25,107 nucleotides of DNA from a virus, in the IMG/VR virus record IMGVR_UViG_3300044678_000880, positions 1 through 25,107 of that record; one strand, written 5' to 3'. This document shows positions 14,020-21,401 of the stretch, piece by piece; position 1 is the stretch's first letter; each line of letters starts with the position of its first letter. Both the position numbers and the translations under genes were made by a program. The notes below the pieces were generated by a model. It was not told where the DNA came from and searched no databases. It saw only the letters and a list, made by a program, of their open reading frames with translations.

Positions 14020-16145
14020 TATTTCGTCCTCTGAGTTGCAACAAACGCCTGCCCATGCGGTGTGCTGGCGACGATGCCAGGACGACTACGCTGGGCTGGT
14101 TTCGCTTCCGATCTTGCGATTGCCTTTTGCATCTGGTCGGCCGTGACGCGGGGAATCAGCCGCACGCCGAGACACCCGGCCGCCGCACAGGCCAGCGCCG
14201 CCGAATCCAGATAGTGATTGTTCTTGCTTAGTTCTTTCCACTTCCGCACGACGCCCTTGCCCGGCACGAACTGCTCCTCTCGCATCTCGGCCACGATGTG
14301 ATGGGAAAATGCCATGTGACGTTTCTTGTCGTGCCCGATGTAGAGGCTGAGACTGCCGTCGTTGAACTGGTGGGCCTCGTTAAATGTGGCGGTCAGAAAC
14401 CGCTCCTGCAGCCAGCCCTTCCAGTGTTCAACGTCGATGACGTACAGCCAGATGCGTTCCTGCGGCTGATGGTTGGCGAAGACGTGATCGAACAGTCTGC
14501 GGGTTGGCGACTCGGTGCCGTGGTGAAACTTGCTCGAGGCGTAGCCCTTGCTGGCTGCAAACGGCGTCCCGCCCACTCGGCGGATGAACTCGTAAACGGC
14601 TGGCGAATAATCGCCCGAATCGACGAGGCAGAAGTCTGGCGGGTTCTTGGCCATGATGTCCGTTCGCCACAGCAGCAGGCTTTGCAGCAGGGCAATCTCA
14701 ACCGCTTGTGCATCGGTCGCCGCCTGCATCCCCGGCGTCTCCATCACGCCGTAGTCAATGATCACGCCCGTTGCATTGCCGAACCATGCGATCTTGGTCC
14801 AGTGGCTGTAGTACTTGCCGAGGTCCAGCCCGACGGTGATTTTTACGTCTTCCACCTTCGGCAGCTCGTGCTGCTCCAGCCCGCTTACCCGGCTGGCGAC
14901 CTTGTGAGCGGTCAGGCCCAGCGTTTCGGCCTGCTCCTCTTCCGGTGGTGCGTTCTGGATCTCGGTCAGCACGTAGTTTAAACCGTTGTCGCTGATCAGG
15001 TTGTAGATCGACTGCAGGGCCGTATGCTCAATCTGATTTCCTTCGCGGGTCATCGCCCGGCTGTAGCGTTCTGGGTTTAGCACCTCGCTGCCGCGTTCCA
15101 TGTCTTCGCGGTTGGCCAGATAAAACGCCGTCGCATTCAATCCGCACCCGTCGCCGTTTCGCTGGTCGTCTTGGCGCTGGTCAATGTACTGCTGCCACAG
15201 GTCCGCCCGTTCCGGCCACTGACGGACGCCGCTGTACCGGCGACCGTTCCAGCTCGGTGCTTTCGCTTGGTTGGTCAGTTTCTCGGCGAGGCAGCGGTTG
15301 TTTTGAATCGTACACAGCACGACACGGCTGAGCCGCTTCCGCCCGTCGGCCAGTCCTGCAACGTCACGGTTAAGGATCACGTCCCGCGTCTCGACTTGGT
15401 TCTCGTGGAACGCACTCTCCCGCGTCTCAGGGTCATCGACCAGCACGAAGTCAGGACGGTTGCCACGGATGTTGATACCACGAATGGCGGAGTCCATTCC
15501 GGCCCACGCCATGCAGACGGACGAATAAATGCTCACGCCGCCCTCGTGCCACGGCTCGCCCTTGATGGTCGGCGGCAGTCCGTCAATCTTGGGGAAGACG
15601 ACCTGATTGCTGGACCACTGGATTTCGGTCGGCTTGCCGTTGTGCGACTGCTTGGCCGCACGCTGCGGCGTTCCCTCCAGTGCCGCACATGGCACGCACA
15701 GCTCGGGGAAGTCTTCGATCAGCTTTTCATTGCTGTCGAAGTGCCGCCGGATGTCGTCGAAGATGCGACTGGCAAACGTGCCGCTGGCAGCGATGACCAG
15801 CGGGAACCGCACCAGCCCACGGCAGATTAGGTAGACGATCATTGCCTTGGTGATTTCCGTCTTGCCGTCTCCGCGAGGTGCAGCGATTGCTTGGTCGCCG
15901 CCGAACTCCGCAACGTCGACGATCAGCTGAATCATCTCCTTTTGGTACTCGGCAAACGGCGACCAGAACCGGTCGGGAAAGTAGTATTTCAAGAACGCCA
16001 CCGGGTCGGCCAGCAAAGCTCGCCGTCTCTGCAGGTCGACCGGTGGCGGAATAACGATACTGTTCCGCTCAAGCTGTTTTCGCTCGGCGTAGCGTGCCTG
16101 TTTTGACTGCTGCTCGCCGCTGTATTTCATCGCTGGTTTAATCAC
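14019..16145 (-). CDS. Terminase large subunit (GpA-like)
   Basis: The 708-aa protein starts at GTG 16145 with an AAGG purine site upstream; ATG at 16130 is an alternative. It carries an ATPase and a nuclease: Walker A AAPRGDGKT (88-96), Walker B FVLVDDPE (233-240), and nuclease acidic residues Asp441 (VGLDLGKYYSHW), Asp509 (CLVDSGDYS) and Asp647 (NNHYLDSAALACAAAG). The layout with late NHxxDS matches GpA-type terminases that cut at cos sites and pump DNA into the prohead. No small terminase with an HTH is evident upstream; the preceding gene is beta-rich. The C-terminal ~60 residues after the nuclease are basic and may contact DNA or portal. Confidence 0.88.
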   Translation of the reverse strand: MIKPAMKYSGEQQSKQARYAERKQLERNSIVIPPPVDLQRRRALLADPVAFLKYYFPDRFWSPFAEYQKEMIQLIVDVAEFGGDQAIAAPRGDGKTEITKAMIVYLICRGLVRFPLVIAASGTFASRIFDDIRRHFDSNEKLIEDFPELCVPCAALEGTPQRAAKQSHNGKPTEIQWSSNQVVFPKIDGLPPTIKGEPWHEGGVSIYSSVCMAWAGMDSAIRGINIRGNRPDFVLVDDPETRESAFHENQVETRDVILNRDVAGLADGRKRLSRVVLCTIQNNRCLAEKLTNQAKAPSWNGRRYSGVRQWPERADLWQQYIDQRQDDQRNGDGCGLNATAFYLANREDMERGSEVLNPERYSRAMTREGNQIEHTALQSIYNLISDNGLNYVLTEIQNAPPEEEQAETLGLTAHKVASRVSGLEQHELPKVEDVKITVGLDLGKYYSHWTKIAWFGNATGVIIDYGVMETPGMQAATDAQAVEIALLQSLLLWRTDIMAKNPPDFCLVDSGDYSPAVYEFIRRVGGTPFAASKGYASSKFHHGTESPTRRLFDHVFANHQPQERIWLYVIDVEHWKGWLQERFLTATFNEAHQFNDGSLSLYIGHDKKRHMAFSHHIVAEMREEQFVPGKGVVRKWKELSKNNHYLDSAALACAAAGCLGVRLIPRVTADQMQKAIARSEAKPAQRSRPGIVASTPHGQAFVATQRTK

Positions 16146-16168
16146 CGACCGCTCGCCTTGGGTCTTTG

Positions 16169-16489
16169 TTATGAAATCGCCTCGATGCCAGGCTCAAGCA
16201 CCTGAGCAAATCGCTCGTCCAGAACCAGCCGAACGGCACGCCCGTCGCTTAGAATTGCCTTGACGCTCATCACATGCTGCGTTGCCTGCAGCGTTCCTGT
16301 TTGCACGTCCGTAATCGTGAACGATGCCACACCGGCAGCGGGGACCGTCGATACGACCAGCCCCGCCGCGTCGCTCACGGCGTCGGTGGTTTTGATCGCC
16401 AGATAACACTTGGTGACGGTCACGCCACCGGGAACCCCGACCAGCGTTACATCAATGGTCACATCGCTCAGTCTGGCAATTTCGATCAT
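16169..16489 (-). CDS. Small beta-rich structural protein upstream of terminase
   Basis: A 106-aa protein whose ATG overlaps the preceding stop as ATGA. It contains many short strands (IDVTLVGVPGGVTVTKCYLA, GVASFTITDVQTGTLQ) and a single Ig-like or jelly-roll domain is plausible; the motif KCYLAIKTTDAVSD recalls phage proteins that describe a field of the virion surface. It is in the place of a small terminase but shows no HTH. It more likely belongs to the group of beta-rich virion proteins of 16-21 kb. Function unknown. Confidence 0.6.
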   Translation of the reverse strand: MIEIARLSDVTIDVTLVGVPGGVTVTKCYLAIKTTDAVSDAAGLVVSTVPAAGVASFTITDVQTGTLQATQHVMSVKAILSDGRAVRLVLDERFAQVLEPGIEAIS

Positions 16490-17295
16490 GGCTGGACCAT
16501 CTCCGCTCTAAGGGTGTTTGTTTGAAATCTGGCTGCGGCCGTCAGTTTGAACTCGCTCGCTCGCACGCTGTTTGCCTGATAGATGGCTGCGGCCGTCAGC
16601 TGCGGCCACGCGGCCCGTGCCGACAGTGCGGGATAGGTTCCACGCAACTGCACCGTCTCTGCCGCGAAAATGTCGTAAAGTTCAGGCTGACCAAGCACAG
16701 CCAGCCCGCCCGTAATCGACGCCAGCGACAGCTCGACCGCTCCGGTCTGCACGCTCAGCACAGGCTGGCCGCACACCGGCGAACCCGTTGCCAGTCCGCT
16801 CAGCGTAAACGCATGGTTTTGGCTGAGCGTGACACCTTGCAAAACCGGCGACCCGGCAACGAGTCCCGTTGCTGCGAGGCCGTGGTTCTGCGAGAGCGTT
16901 GTTGACCCGACCACTGGCGAACCGGTGGCGAGGCTGTTTGCCGCAAGGCTGTGGTTCTGCGAGAGGGCGGTCGTTCCGCAGACTGGCGCGGCCGTGGCCA
17001 GTCCGCTGGCGGTCAGGCTGTGATTCTGCGCGAGGGCTGGCTGGCCGCAAACCGGAGTCCCGGCTGTCAGGCTCAGCGGTTCGAGCGTTCCGGCCAGCGT
17101 GACCGTTGGCTGGCCGCAAACTGGCGAGCCCGCTGCGAGGTTGTTCGGCCCGAGGGCGTGATTCTGCGTCAGGGTTGGCTGGCCGCAGACCGTCGCACCG
17201 GCAGCGATTCCGCTCAGAGTCAGGGCGTCATTGCCGACGCCTCCAGCCCCAAGCAGACCGCCAAACAGGAATGTCAGCCCTTGCAGCTCAGCCAT
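16486..17295 (-). CDS. Tandem-repeat virion surface protein
   Basis: A 269-aa protein. Residues ~24-205 hold about eight degenerate repeats of ~23 aa with the pattern NH-x-L-x-x-x-x-L-A-x-GSPVCGQP-x-L-S-Q, for example NHSLAANSLATGSPVVG and NHGLAATGLVAGSPV. A second, shorter duplication is at the C-terminus (LTAAAIYQANSVRAS and LTAAARFQTNTLRAE, ~18 aa apart). A regular repeat with Gly, Pro and a central VCGQP suggests a beta-solenoid or stacked-strand fibre. Cys in many repeats could matter for folding or metal. In many phages such proteins are short fibres or spikes. It follows a 53-aa coiled-coil gene, and both may form a fibre with its chaperone. Role inferred. Confidence 0.65.
   Translation of the reverse strand: MAELQGLTFLFGGLLGAGGVGNDALTLSGIAAGATVCGQPTLTQNHALGPNNLAAGSPVCGQPTVTLAGTLEPLSLTAGTPVCGQPALAQNHSLTASGLATAAPVCGTTALSQNHSLAANSLATGSPVVGSTTLSQNHGLAATGLVAGSPVLQGVTLSQNHAFTLSGLATGSPVCGQPVLSVQTGAVELSLASITGGLAVLGQPELYDIFAAETVQLRGTYPALSARAAWPQLTAAAIYQANSVRASEFKLTAAARFQTNTLRAEMVQP
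16681..17226 (-). repeat. In-gene tandem repeat, ~69 bp unit
   Basis: The DNA encoding residues ~24-205 of the repeat protein consists of about eight units of ~69 bp. Neighbouring copies share GTGGTTCTGCGAGAG-type segments 69 bp apart on the plus strand (near 16881 and 16950) and a recurring CTGGCCGC segment. Copies differ at many third positions but keep the frame, so the array is coding and under protein-level selection. Such arrays can gain or lose units by recombination or slippage, changing the length of a surface protein. Confidence 0.8.
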
Positions 17296-17299
17296 TTAT

Positions 17300-17461
17300 T
17301 TACAGGCTCCGCAACGCCTCAAGCGTCGTTTCTGTCTCCGCGATTTGAACGTCCAACTGCTCGACCTGCTCAATTTCACCGAGCGCGGCCGCGCTGGTGC
17401 GCAGCATCGAAAGATTGGCAACTTTGCGCTGTAATAGTTCGATGAGATAGGCAATCGTCAT
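17300..17461 (-). CDS. 53-aa coiled-coil protein between kelch and repeat genes
   Basis: An ATG at 17461 overlaps the stop of the kelch-like gene as TAATG and leads to 53 residues ending at TAA (17300-17302), only a few bases before the repeat-gene ATG. The protein starts MTIAYLIELLQRKVANLSM and is a single amphipathic helix or coiled coil with heptad Leu/Ile and charged faces (EIEQVEQLDVQIAETETTLE). It fills the ~165-base gap exactly, has the same strand and is coupled on both sides, which supports it as a real gene. Small coiled-coil proteins beside fibre genes often act as attachment or assembly helpers. Homologues and function are unknown. Confidence 0.75.
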   Translation of the reverse strand: MTIAYLIELLQRKVANLSMLRTSAAALGEIEQVEQLDVQIAETETTLEALRSL

Positions 17462-18891
17462 TAAATCACCATTTGACGCAGGAGGATGGTTGAAGTATTA
17501 AGCAGCATGTAGACGTAAAGAATGTCCGTCGATCCGTCTCGGTACATTACGTCAAAAGCCGTGTCACCAAGGATTGCTGCCCCCTGCGGATAAAGCATTG
17601 TTCCCCACGGGAACATTTCCGCACGCGCAAAGTCGTAGGCGAACCAGCGGCCCGTCGCTTCCTTCTGAATGTAGAGCCTGCCGCCTTGCAGCGAATACTT
17701 CGTGCCCGTCGTGAACGTCTCGGTTGCGGGTCCGTAAGCGACCGCCGACCAAGTGTTGCCAGCAATGTCGTAGCGGTCGAGCAATGCGCCAGCAGCACCA
17801 CGGAAAGAGAAGATGTATCGCCCGTTCTGGATCGCGCTTTCGTTTGTCCAGTCCGCTTCGGTGGACGAGTGAACCCAATGGCCCGACATGCCCGTCGTAG
17901 GCGCGCCGCCGCGAGCGACCCCCGGCGAGAGTGTTGACCATGTATTTGCAGCGATGTCGTAGCGGTACATGGTCACGGCGTTGTTGCCGATGTAGTAGAG
18001 AAAGTTGTCGTTACCCTCGATAGCGTAGGTCGAGGTCGCATCAGGGTTGGTAGTCCAAGTCGCAACTGTCAGCGTGTCGGTAGTGTTCGCGGTAATCGTT
18101 CGGATTTGGCCCGCGCCGGTTCCGCCCGTGATGCGAACCTGCGAGTTGATCCACTGGCTCGCAGTCCACGTCTTGCCCGTCTGCACCAGTGTCGTGCCGG
18201 TTGCACTGGTCGCGGTCCCGGTGGCAAACGTCTTGAAGTCGCCATCAATTATCGAAGGGGTTGAGATCAGCTTGCCGTCAGTCGCCAGCGATGCGGGCAA
18301 ACCAGTCTGCGAGAGCGTCGTCCAAGTGTTCGTGGCGTAGTCATAGACTCGAAAACTTGCAGTCGTAAGCGTGCCTGCGCCAACCACATAATATCGCGGA
18401 GTGAGCAAACGATAGACCGTCGAGGCGCTGAAAGCAGTTCCTTGCGTGGCGACCGTGATAACCGAACTCGCGCCCCTTGTGTTACTGACAATCTCCAGCA
18501 CCGCGCCATTGTTCGGTCCAGAGAGAATGTGGACCTTGTAACCTCGCAAATCGCGCTGAAAATTCTGGTTCGTCGTGATTGTCGATGTCGTGCCAGCGGT
18601 CGCCGTCAGCGAAGCTGCGCCAACGGTCGAGCCGGTTGACCATCCGCCTGCGGTTCCGCTCGCGCCCGCGCCGAACGTGCCAGCAAGGCCGGGAGACGCA
18701 ATGTTGATCCAACCATCTTCACTTGGGTTGTAGATCAACGCGATCGTATTAGAGACGACAAACATTTGCTGATGGCAGAAGTGGCGCGACGAGATGATGA
18801 ACGAACCCGCCGCGCTGGAGTTCGGTGAGGGCGCGCAAAACTCCCAACGCTTGAGGTCCAGAATTTTGCGATTGCCGTTGGTTGTTGGCAT
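17461..18891 (-). CDS. Kelch-like beta-propeller virion protein
   Basis: The 476-aa protein has an AGGAAG site before its ATG. Kelch-like blades are seen at ~51-61 (ALIYNPSEDGW), ~181-191 (RVYDYATNTWTTLSQTG), ~308-319 (MYRYDIAANTWSTLSP), ~371-382 (LDRYDIAGNTWSAVAYG) and a last one near 416-430 (RWFAYDFARAEMFPWG). Between some blades there is a repeated small insert: LRGYKVHILSGPNNGAVLEI (115-134) and WINSQVRITGGTGAGQIRTI (247-266), both followed by Ser/Thr-rich strands. This gives an irregular propeller with inserted domains. Propellers in phage virions are usually binding or structural parts. It has no signal peptide and no catalytic motif. Its place is among other surface proteins upstream of the terminase. 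Confidence 0.7.
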   Translation of the reverse strand: MPTTNGNRKILDLKRWEFCAPSPNSSAAGSFIISSRHFCHQQMFVVSNTIALIYNPSEDGWINIASPGLAGTFGAGASGTAGGWSTGSTVGAASLTATAGTTSTITTNQNFQRDLRGYKVHILSGPNNGAVLEIVSNTRGASSVITVATQGTAFSASTVYRLLTPRYYVVGAGTLTTASFRVYDYATNTWTTLSQTGLPASLATDGKLISTPSIIDGDFKTFATGTATSATGTTLVQTGKTWTASQWINSQVRITGGTGAGQIRTITANTTDTLTVATWTTNPDATSTYAIEGNDNFLYYIGNNAVTMYRYDIAANTWSTLSPGVARGGAPTTGMSGHWVHSSTEADWTNESAIQNGRYIFSFRGAAGALLDRYDIAGNTWSAVAYGPATETFTTGTKYSLQGGRLYIQKEATGRWFAYDFARAEMFPWGTMLYPQGAAILGDTAFDVMYRDGSTDILYVYMLLNTSTILLRQMVI

Positions 18892-18901
18892 GGGTTGCTT
18901 C

Positions 18902-19351
18902 CTAAGTTACTGAAATGTTTCGCCGGAGATTGTCTGACTGCATGTGCATCAGGGCTGGAATTTGGTCGTTGGCGGCGAACCCGCCGATCTGCGTTTGGTT
19001 CGTGAGCGTCGTAATCGTTCCAGACCCAACCGTGACTGTGCCAGACCCGATTGTTACGTTCATGTTCGCCGCCGTTGCCTGCCGCACTTCCATAATTGGA
19101 AAGCCTTGCGCGTTCGGTAGTGCCATGCCGATCGTCTTGGTCAGCGTGTTAATCGCAAACCGCATTGCTTCAATCGCCTCCATCAATTCGCCCACACCTT
19201 GCACGGGCAAGCCATTGACCGACGACACGTCGCCGTCGTTGACGCCATCTGCGCCATGCACCAGCTTGATTCGCTGGAACTGGACGCCGCCGATGTCATC
19301 AGACGCTGCGGTCGCTCCGCTGCCCGGTGTGATGCCTACATTGTCTGCCAT
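18902..19351 (-). CDS. 149-aa virion-associated protein
   Basis: The protein begins MADNVGITPGSGATAASDDI, a Gly/Ala/Ser-rich flexible lead, and continues with FQRIKLVHGADGVNDGDVSS. A helix (VGELMEAIEAMRFAINTLTK) follows and the C-terminal half has repeated VTIGSGTVTVGSGTI strands. I have seen this N-terminal style in uncharacterised phage structural proteins, where it is often near capsid or fibre genes, but no function is established. It lies between the kelch protein and another small beta protein. No membrane segment or enzyme motif. The short alternating GSGTITT pattern could form a small beta-helix that packs in trimers. Confidence 0.6.
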   Translation of the reverse strand: MADNVGITPGSGATAASDDIGGVQFQRIKLVHGADGVNDGDVSSVNGLPVQGVGELMEAIEAMRFAINTLTKTIGMALPNAQGFPIMEVRQATAANMNVTIGSGTVTVGSGTITTLTNQTQIGGFAANDQIPALMHMQSDNLRRNISVT

Positions 19352-19354
19352 GTG

Positions 19355-19732
19355 TTAGCTCGCCTGCGGGATGCGAATGGTGAATGAACTGGTCGAGAAC
19401 GTGTTGCCGTTGGTCACGGATTGCGACGAGGACAAAGCACCAGTCGCCAGCAGACGGGAGTTGCCCGTGTCGGTGATGGCGTAGTGCGTTGCCGTGCCAG
19501 TGGCCGTGACGCTCCCGGCGGTCAAGGCCTGAACCGTCACCTGCCGACCGTTTGGCGAACCGGCTGCGGGTGCGCCAATGTCACCAGCCCCCAGCGTTTT
19601 ATTGCCGAGAGTTAGCGTGCTTGTTGCCTCCGTGTAGGTCGTCGGCTCGCTGGAGCAGATGTCTAGTCGGTTGCCTTCGGTGTCCAGAACCGTAAGCCCG
19701 TTATCGAATACCCGGTCATTGAGAAATGGCAT
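19355..19732 (-). CDS. 125-aa beta-rich virion protein
   Basis: The ATG follows a GGAGCG site that lies inside the end of the upstream gene. Residues ~1-35 (LNDRVFDNGLTVLDTEGNRL) are followed by CSSEPTTYTEATSTLTLGNK and a Thr/Ser/Ala-rich beta body ending in FSTSSFTIRIPQAS. It resembles the 140-aa tail protein at 1317-1739 in length and in its strand-rich style, which suggests two virion proteins of the same general kind at two ends of the structural region. There is no catalytic motif. Function unknown, most probably a minor structural or surface protein. Confidence 0.6.
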   Translation of the reverse strand: MPFLNDRVFDNGLTVLDTEGNRLDICSSEPTTYTEATSTLTLGNKTLGAGDIGAPAAGSPNGRQVTVQALTAGSVTATGTATHYAITDTGNSRLLATGALSSSQSVTNGNTFSTSSFTIRIPQAS

Positions 19733-19735
19733 TGA

Positions 19736-20143
19736 TTAGATCGCTCCTGTTTGAATGTAGCCCTCGCTGATCGCCTGCTCGACCGTCAAGATGTACGGTT
19801 GCCAGCTTGGCGGCACCATGTCCGCCAGCCGCACGGTTTGGCCGACCATTCCAGCGACCGCCTGTTTAATTCCGTCGGACTCTTCCTTGGTGATGCCGTT
19901 GTTGGCAACGAAGATGTCGAGAAGCTGCCGCAGCTCTCCGCCGTCGGCATCAACGTGTATCGGTACGGTTTCAATGTCGGGCAAACTCAGCAGCGGCCAT
20001 GCGGTGCCGTTGGGATGGTTGATGATGCCGCAGTACTGGTCGGTGACATAAGACTGGTCGCGCAAATGCGATGGACGCAGTAGCCGCATGATGGCTTGGT
20101 TGAACGGCTGGATCAGCTGCGGGTCGACTGGAATCATCGGCAC
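19736..20143 (-). CDS. Hypothetical 135-aa protein
   Basis: A GTG at 20143 with GGAGGG seven bases upstream is the preferred start; an ATG at 20137 is possible. The N-terminus is PMIPVDPQLIQPFNQAIMRL and the middle has a line of Trp/Pro-rich segments (GTAWPLLSLPDIETVPIHVD), followed by a helical part (LRQLLDIFVANNGITKEESD) and a C-terminal VEQAISEGYIQTGAI. No domain is recognised. It sits between the arabinofuranosidase-like and small beta proteins, so a virion or assembly role is likely, but there is no motif evidence. Confidence 0.55.
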   Translation of the reverse strand: MPMIPVDPQLIQPFNQAIMRLLRPSHLRDQSYVTDQYCGIINHPNGTAWPLLSLPDIETVPIHVDADGGELRQLLDIFVANNGITKEESDGIKQAVAGMVGQTVRLADMVPPSWQPYILTVEQAISEGYIQTGAI

Positions 20144-20145
20144 CG

Positions 20146-20994
20146 TTATGCCCTCCAGTAACTGGATTGATTTGTGCGGATTAGCAGCTGGCTGGACGCT
20201 TGGCTGGTTGTGAATCCGATTACTTCATTTATGAGAAAACTCTGCTGATTACCGACACTTGTCCCACTGCCGATGCGAATACCTGTCGGCATGTTAAAGT
20301 CTTCGTTGCCGTCTGCGATGTTAATGTCTGCGGCGGCAGTTGTGTTAAGGTATGTCTGGATAGTCGACCTGTCTGCCGCATCGTGCCGGACTGTAGTTTG
20401 CGATACCGTCAAAGCAGTGCCGTTGGCGACTCGCAGCGATGATCGGACAGTAGCAGTTCTAACCTGCCTTGTCGCGTCGTTGTAAAGCGAAAGAAGGCCA
20501 CGGTCAGATGGAGTGCTGTTGATAAACTGCGGAAACACACCGTCAGCGGTCATTGAATAAACTGAGAAATAACCGACATAAGATTGCGTGTTGGCATACC
20601 ACGGCGATAATTCCAAGAATGGACCTAACGCTCCAGAACTTGTGTCGATAATACGAAGTGCTGGTTTCGTAAACTCATTAACAATCGTTGCGCCGCTCGC
20701 CACAATTTGCGGCTGACTTCCAGCAGTTGCCTGCACTGCGTTATTGCTGCCAACTTGGTCATACCAAGTAGTGACGAAACCATCACCAGCACCGCAGAAA
20801 CTTAACAGCGACGCCGTGTCAAGGTTATTGCCGCTGAAACCAATGTCCTGCTCAGCCGAATCACTGGACCGACGCACACGGATGGCCGACCCGCTGTAGG
20901 CTGTCCGCAGCTTACGTAGCGAATAAGCAACCGCCGCCGTGTATTGGTCCAGCAGCTTACGTTCAGAATCACCCAACAACAGCAACAGTCCCAT
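20146..20994 (-). CDS. Arabinofuranosidase-B/ConA-like adhesion protein
   Basis: The 282-aa protein begins MGLLLLLGDSERKLLDQYT and has at ~24-77 AYSLRKLRTAYSGSAIRVRR, then NLDTASLLSFCGAGDGFVTT followed by WYDQVG. These are the hallmarks of the alpha-L-arabinofuranosidase B catalytic-type jelly roll that phages reuse as glycan-binding or tail-surface domains. The rest (PFLELSPWYANTQSYVGYFS, and a C-terminal SFLINEVIGFTTSQASSQLL) keeps a ConA/LamG-like beta sandwich. Glycosidase activity cannot be inferred from this. The gene appears richer in A and T than its neighbours, which may indicate a recent exchange of an adhesion module. It follows a 17-codon micro-ORF that begins with the same MGLLL. 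Confidence 0.75.
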   Translation of the reverse strand: MGLLLLLGDSERKLLDQYTAAVAYSLRKLRTAYSGSAIRVRRSSDSAEQDIGFSGNNLDTASLLSFCGAGDGFVTTWYDQVGSNNAVQATAGSQPQIVASGATIVNEFTKPALRIIDTSSGALGPFLELSPWYANTQSYVGYFSVYSMTADGVFPQFINSTPSDRGLLSLYNDATRQVRTATVRSSLRVANGTALTVSQTTVRHDAADRSTIQTYLNTTAAADINIADGNEDFNMPTGIRIGSGTSVGNQQSFLINEVIGFTTSQASSQLLIRTNQSSYWRA

Positions 20995-21048
20995 TTACTT
21001 CACTCCGTATTTGGCGACCAACTGACCCATCATCAGCAGCAGGCCCAT
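20995..21048 (-). CDS. 17-codon micro-ORF in a coupled chain
   Basis: ATG at 21048 overlaps the upstream stop as TAATG. The frame reads MGLLLMMGQLVAKYGVK and stops at TAA (20995-20997), directly before the ATG of the next gene. It fills the 53-base gap exactly. The product would be a hydrophobic amphipathic helix; its first residues MGLLL equal those of the next protein. It could be a real micropeptide, a translational bridge that keeps ribosomes on the message, or the relic of a duplicated gene start. Too short for independent coding evidence. Confidence 0.4.
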   Translation of the reverse strand: MGLLLMMGQLVAKYGVK

Positions 21049-21398
21049 TAAACGACCTCGCAAAAATGCAGCGTGATCGTCTTTGCGCCAGTCTCCGCAC
21101 TGCCGCTGACCAGTTTGAGAAACGGAGCCACGATGAAAACTCGCGGGTCGAGTGCGACCGTCTCGCTGGACGTGACCGTGATGCTGTACCGCGACGCACC
21201 GCCGACTTCACGAATCGGCGTGTAGGTTCCGGTCTCGGTCGTTGCCCGCTCAAAGGTCATCGTCGTGCCGGTCATCGACGCCGGGAACGTGACGCCAACC
21301 AGCTGCGTCTCCGAGTAGTTTGAGGTGAGGCCGGTATCGACCGCGCCGCTGGTGGTTGCGGCGTTGGCAATCGTCACAGTCTTATCGTTCAGGGCCAC
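21048..21398 (-). CDS. 116-aa beta-rich virion protein
   Basis: The GTG start at 21398 has AAGGAG nearby (AAGGAGTAACCT before GTG). The sequence is a single beta sandwich: KTVTIANAATTSGAVDTGLT, VGVTFPASMTGTTMTFERAT, IREVGGASRYSITVTSS, LDPRVFIVAPFLKLVSG and KTITLHFCEVV. This looks like the common small phage proteins that describe a surface or decoration domain. The stop overlaps the ATG of the following micro-ORF. No enzyme motif or signal peptide. Function unknown, probably structural. Confidence 0.6.
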   Translation of the reverse strand: MALNDKTVTIANAATTSGAVDTGLTSNYSETQLVGVTFPASMTGTTMTFERATTETGTYTPIREVGGASRYSITVTSSETVALDPRVFIVAPFLKLVSGSAETGAKTITLHFCEVV

Positions 21399-21401
21399 AG
21401 G

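Noticed and set aside
16681-17226. CRISPR array or non-coding satellite
   Set aside because: The 69-bp units are contiguous, degenerate, keep the reading frame and encode a regular 23-aa motif; there are no unique spacers.
16486-21398. Diversity-generating retroelement variable region in the adhesin genes
   Set aside because: No reverse transcriptase, no template-repeat copy and no adenine-specific mismatch pattern was seen.
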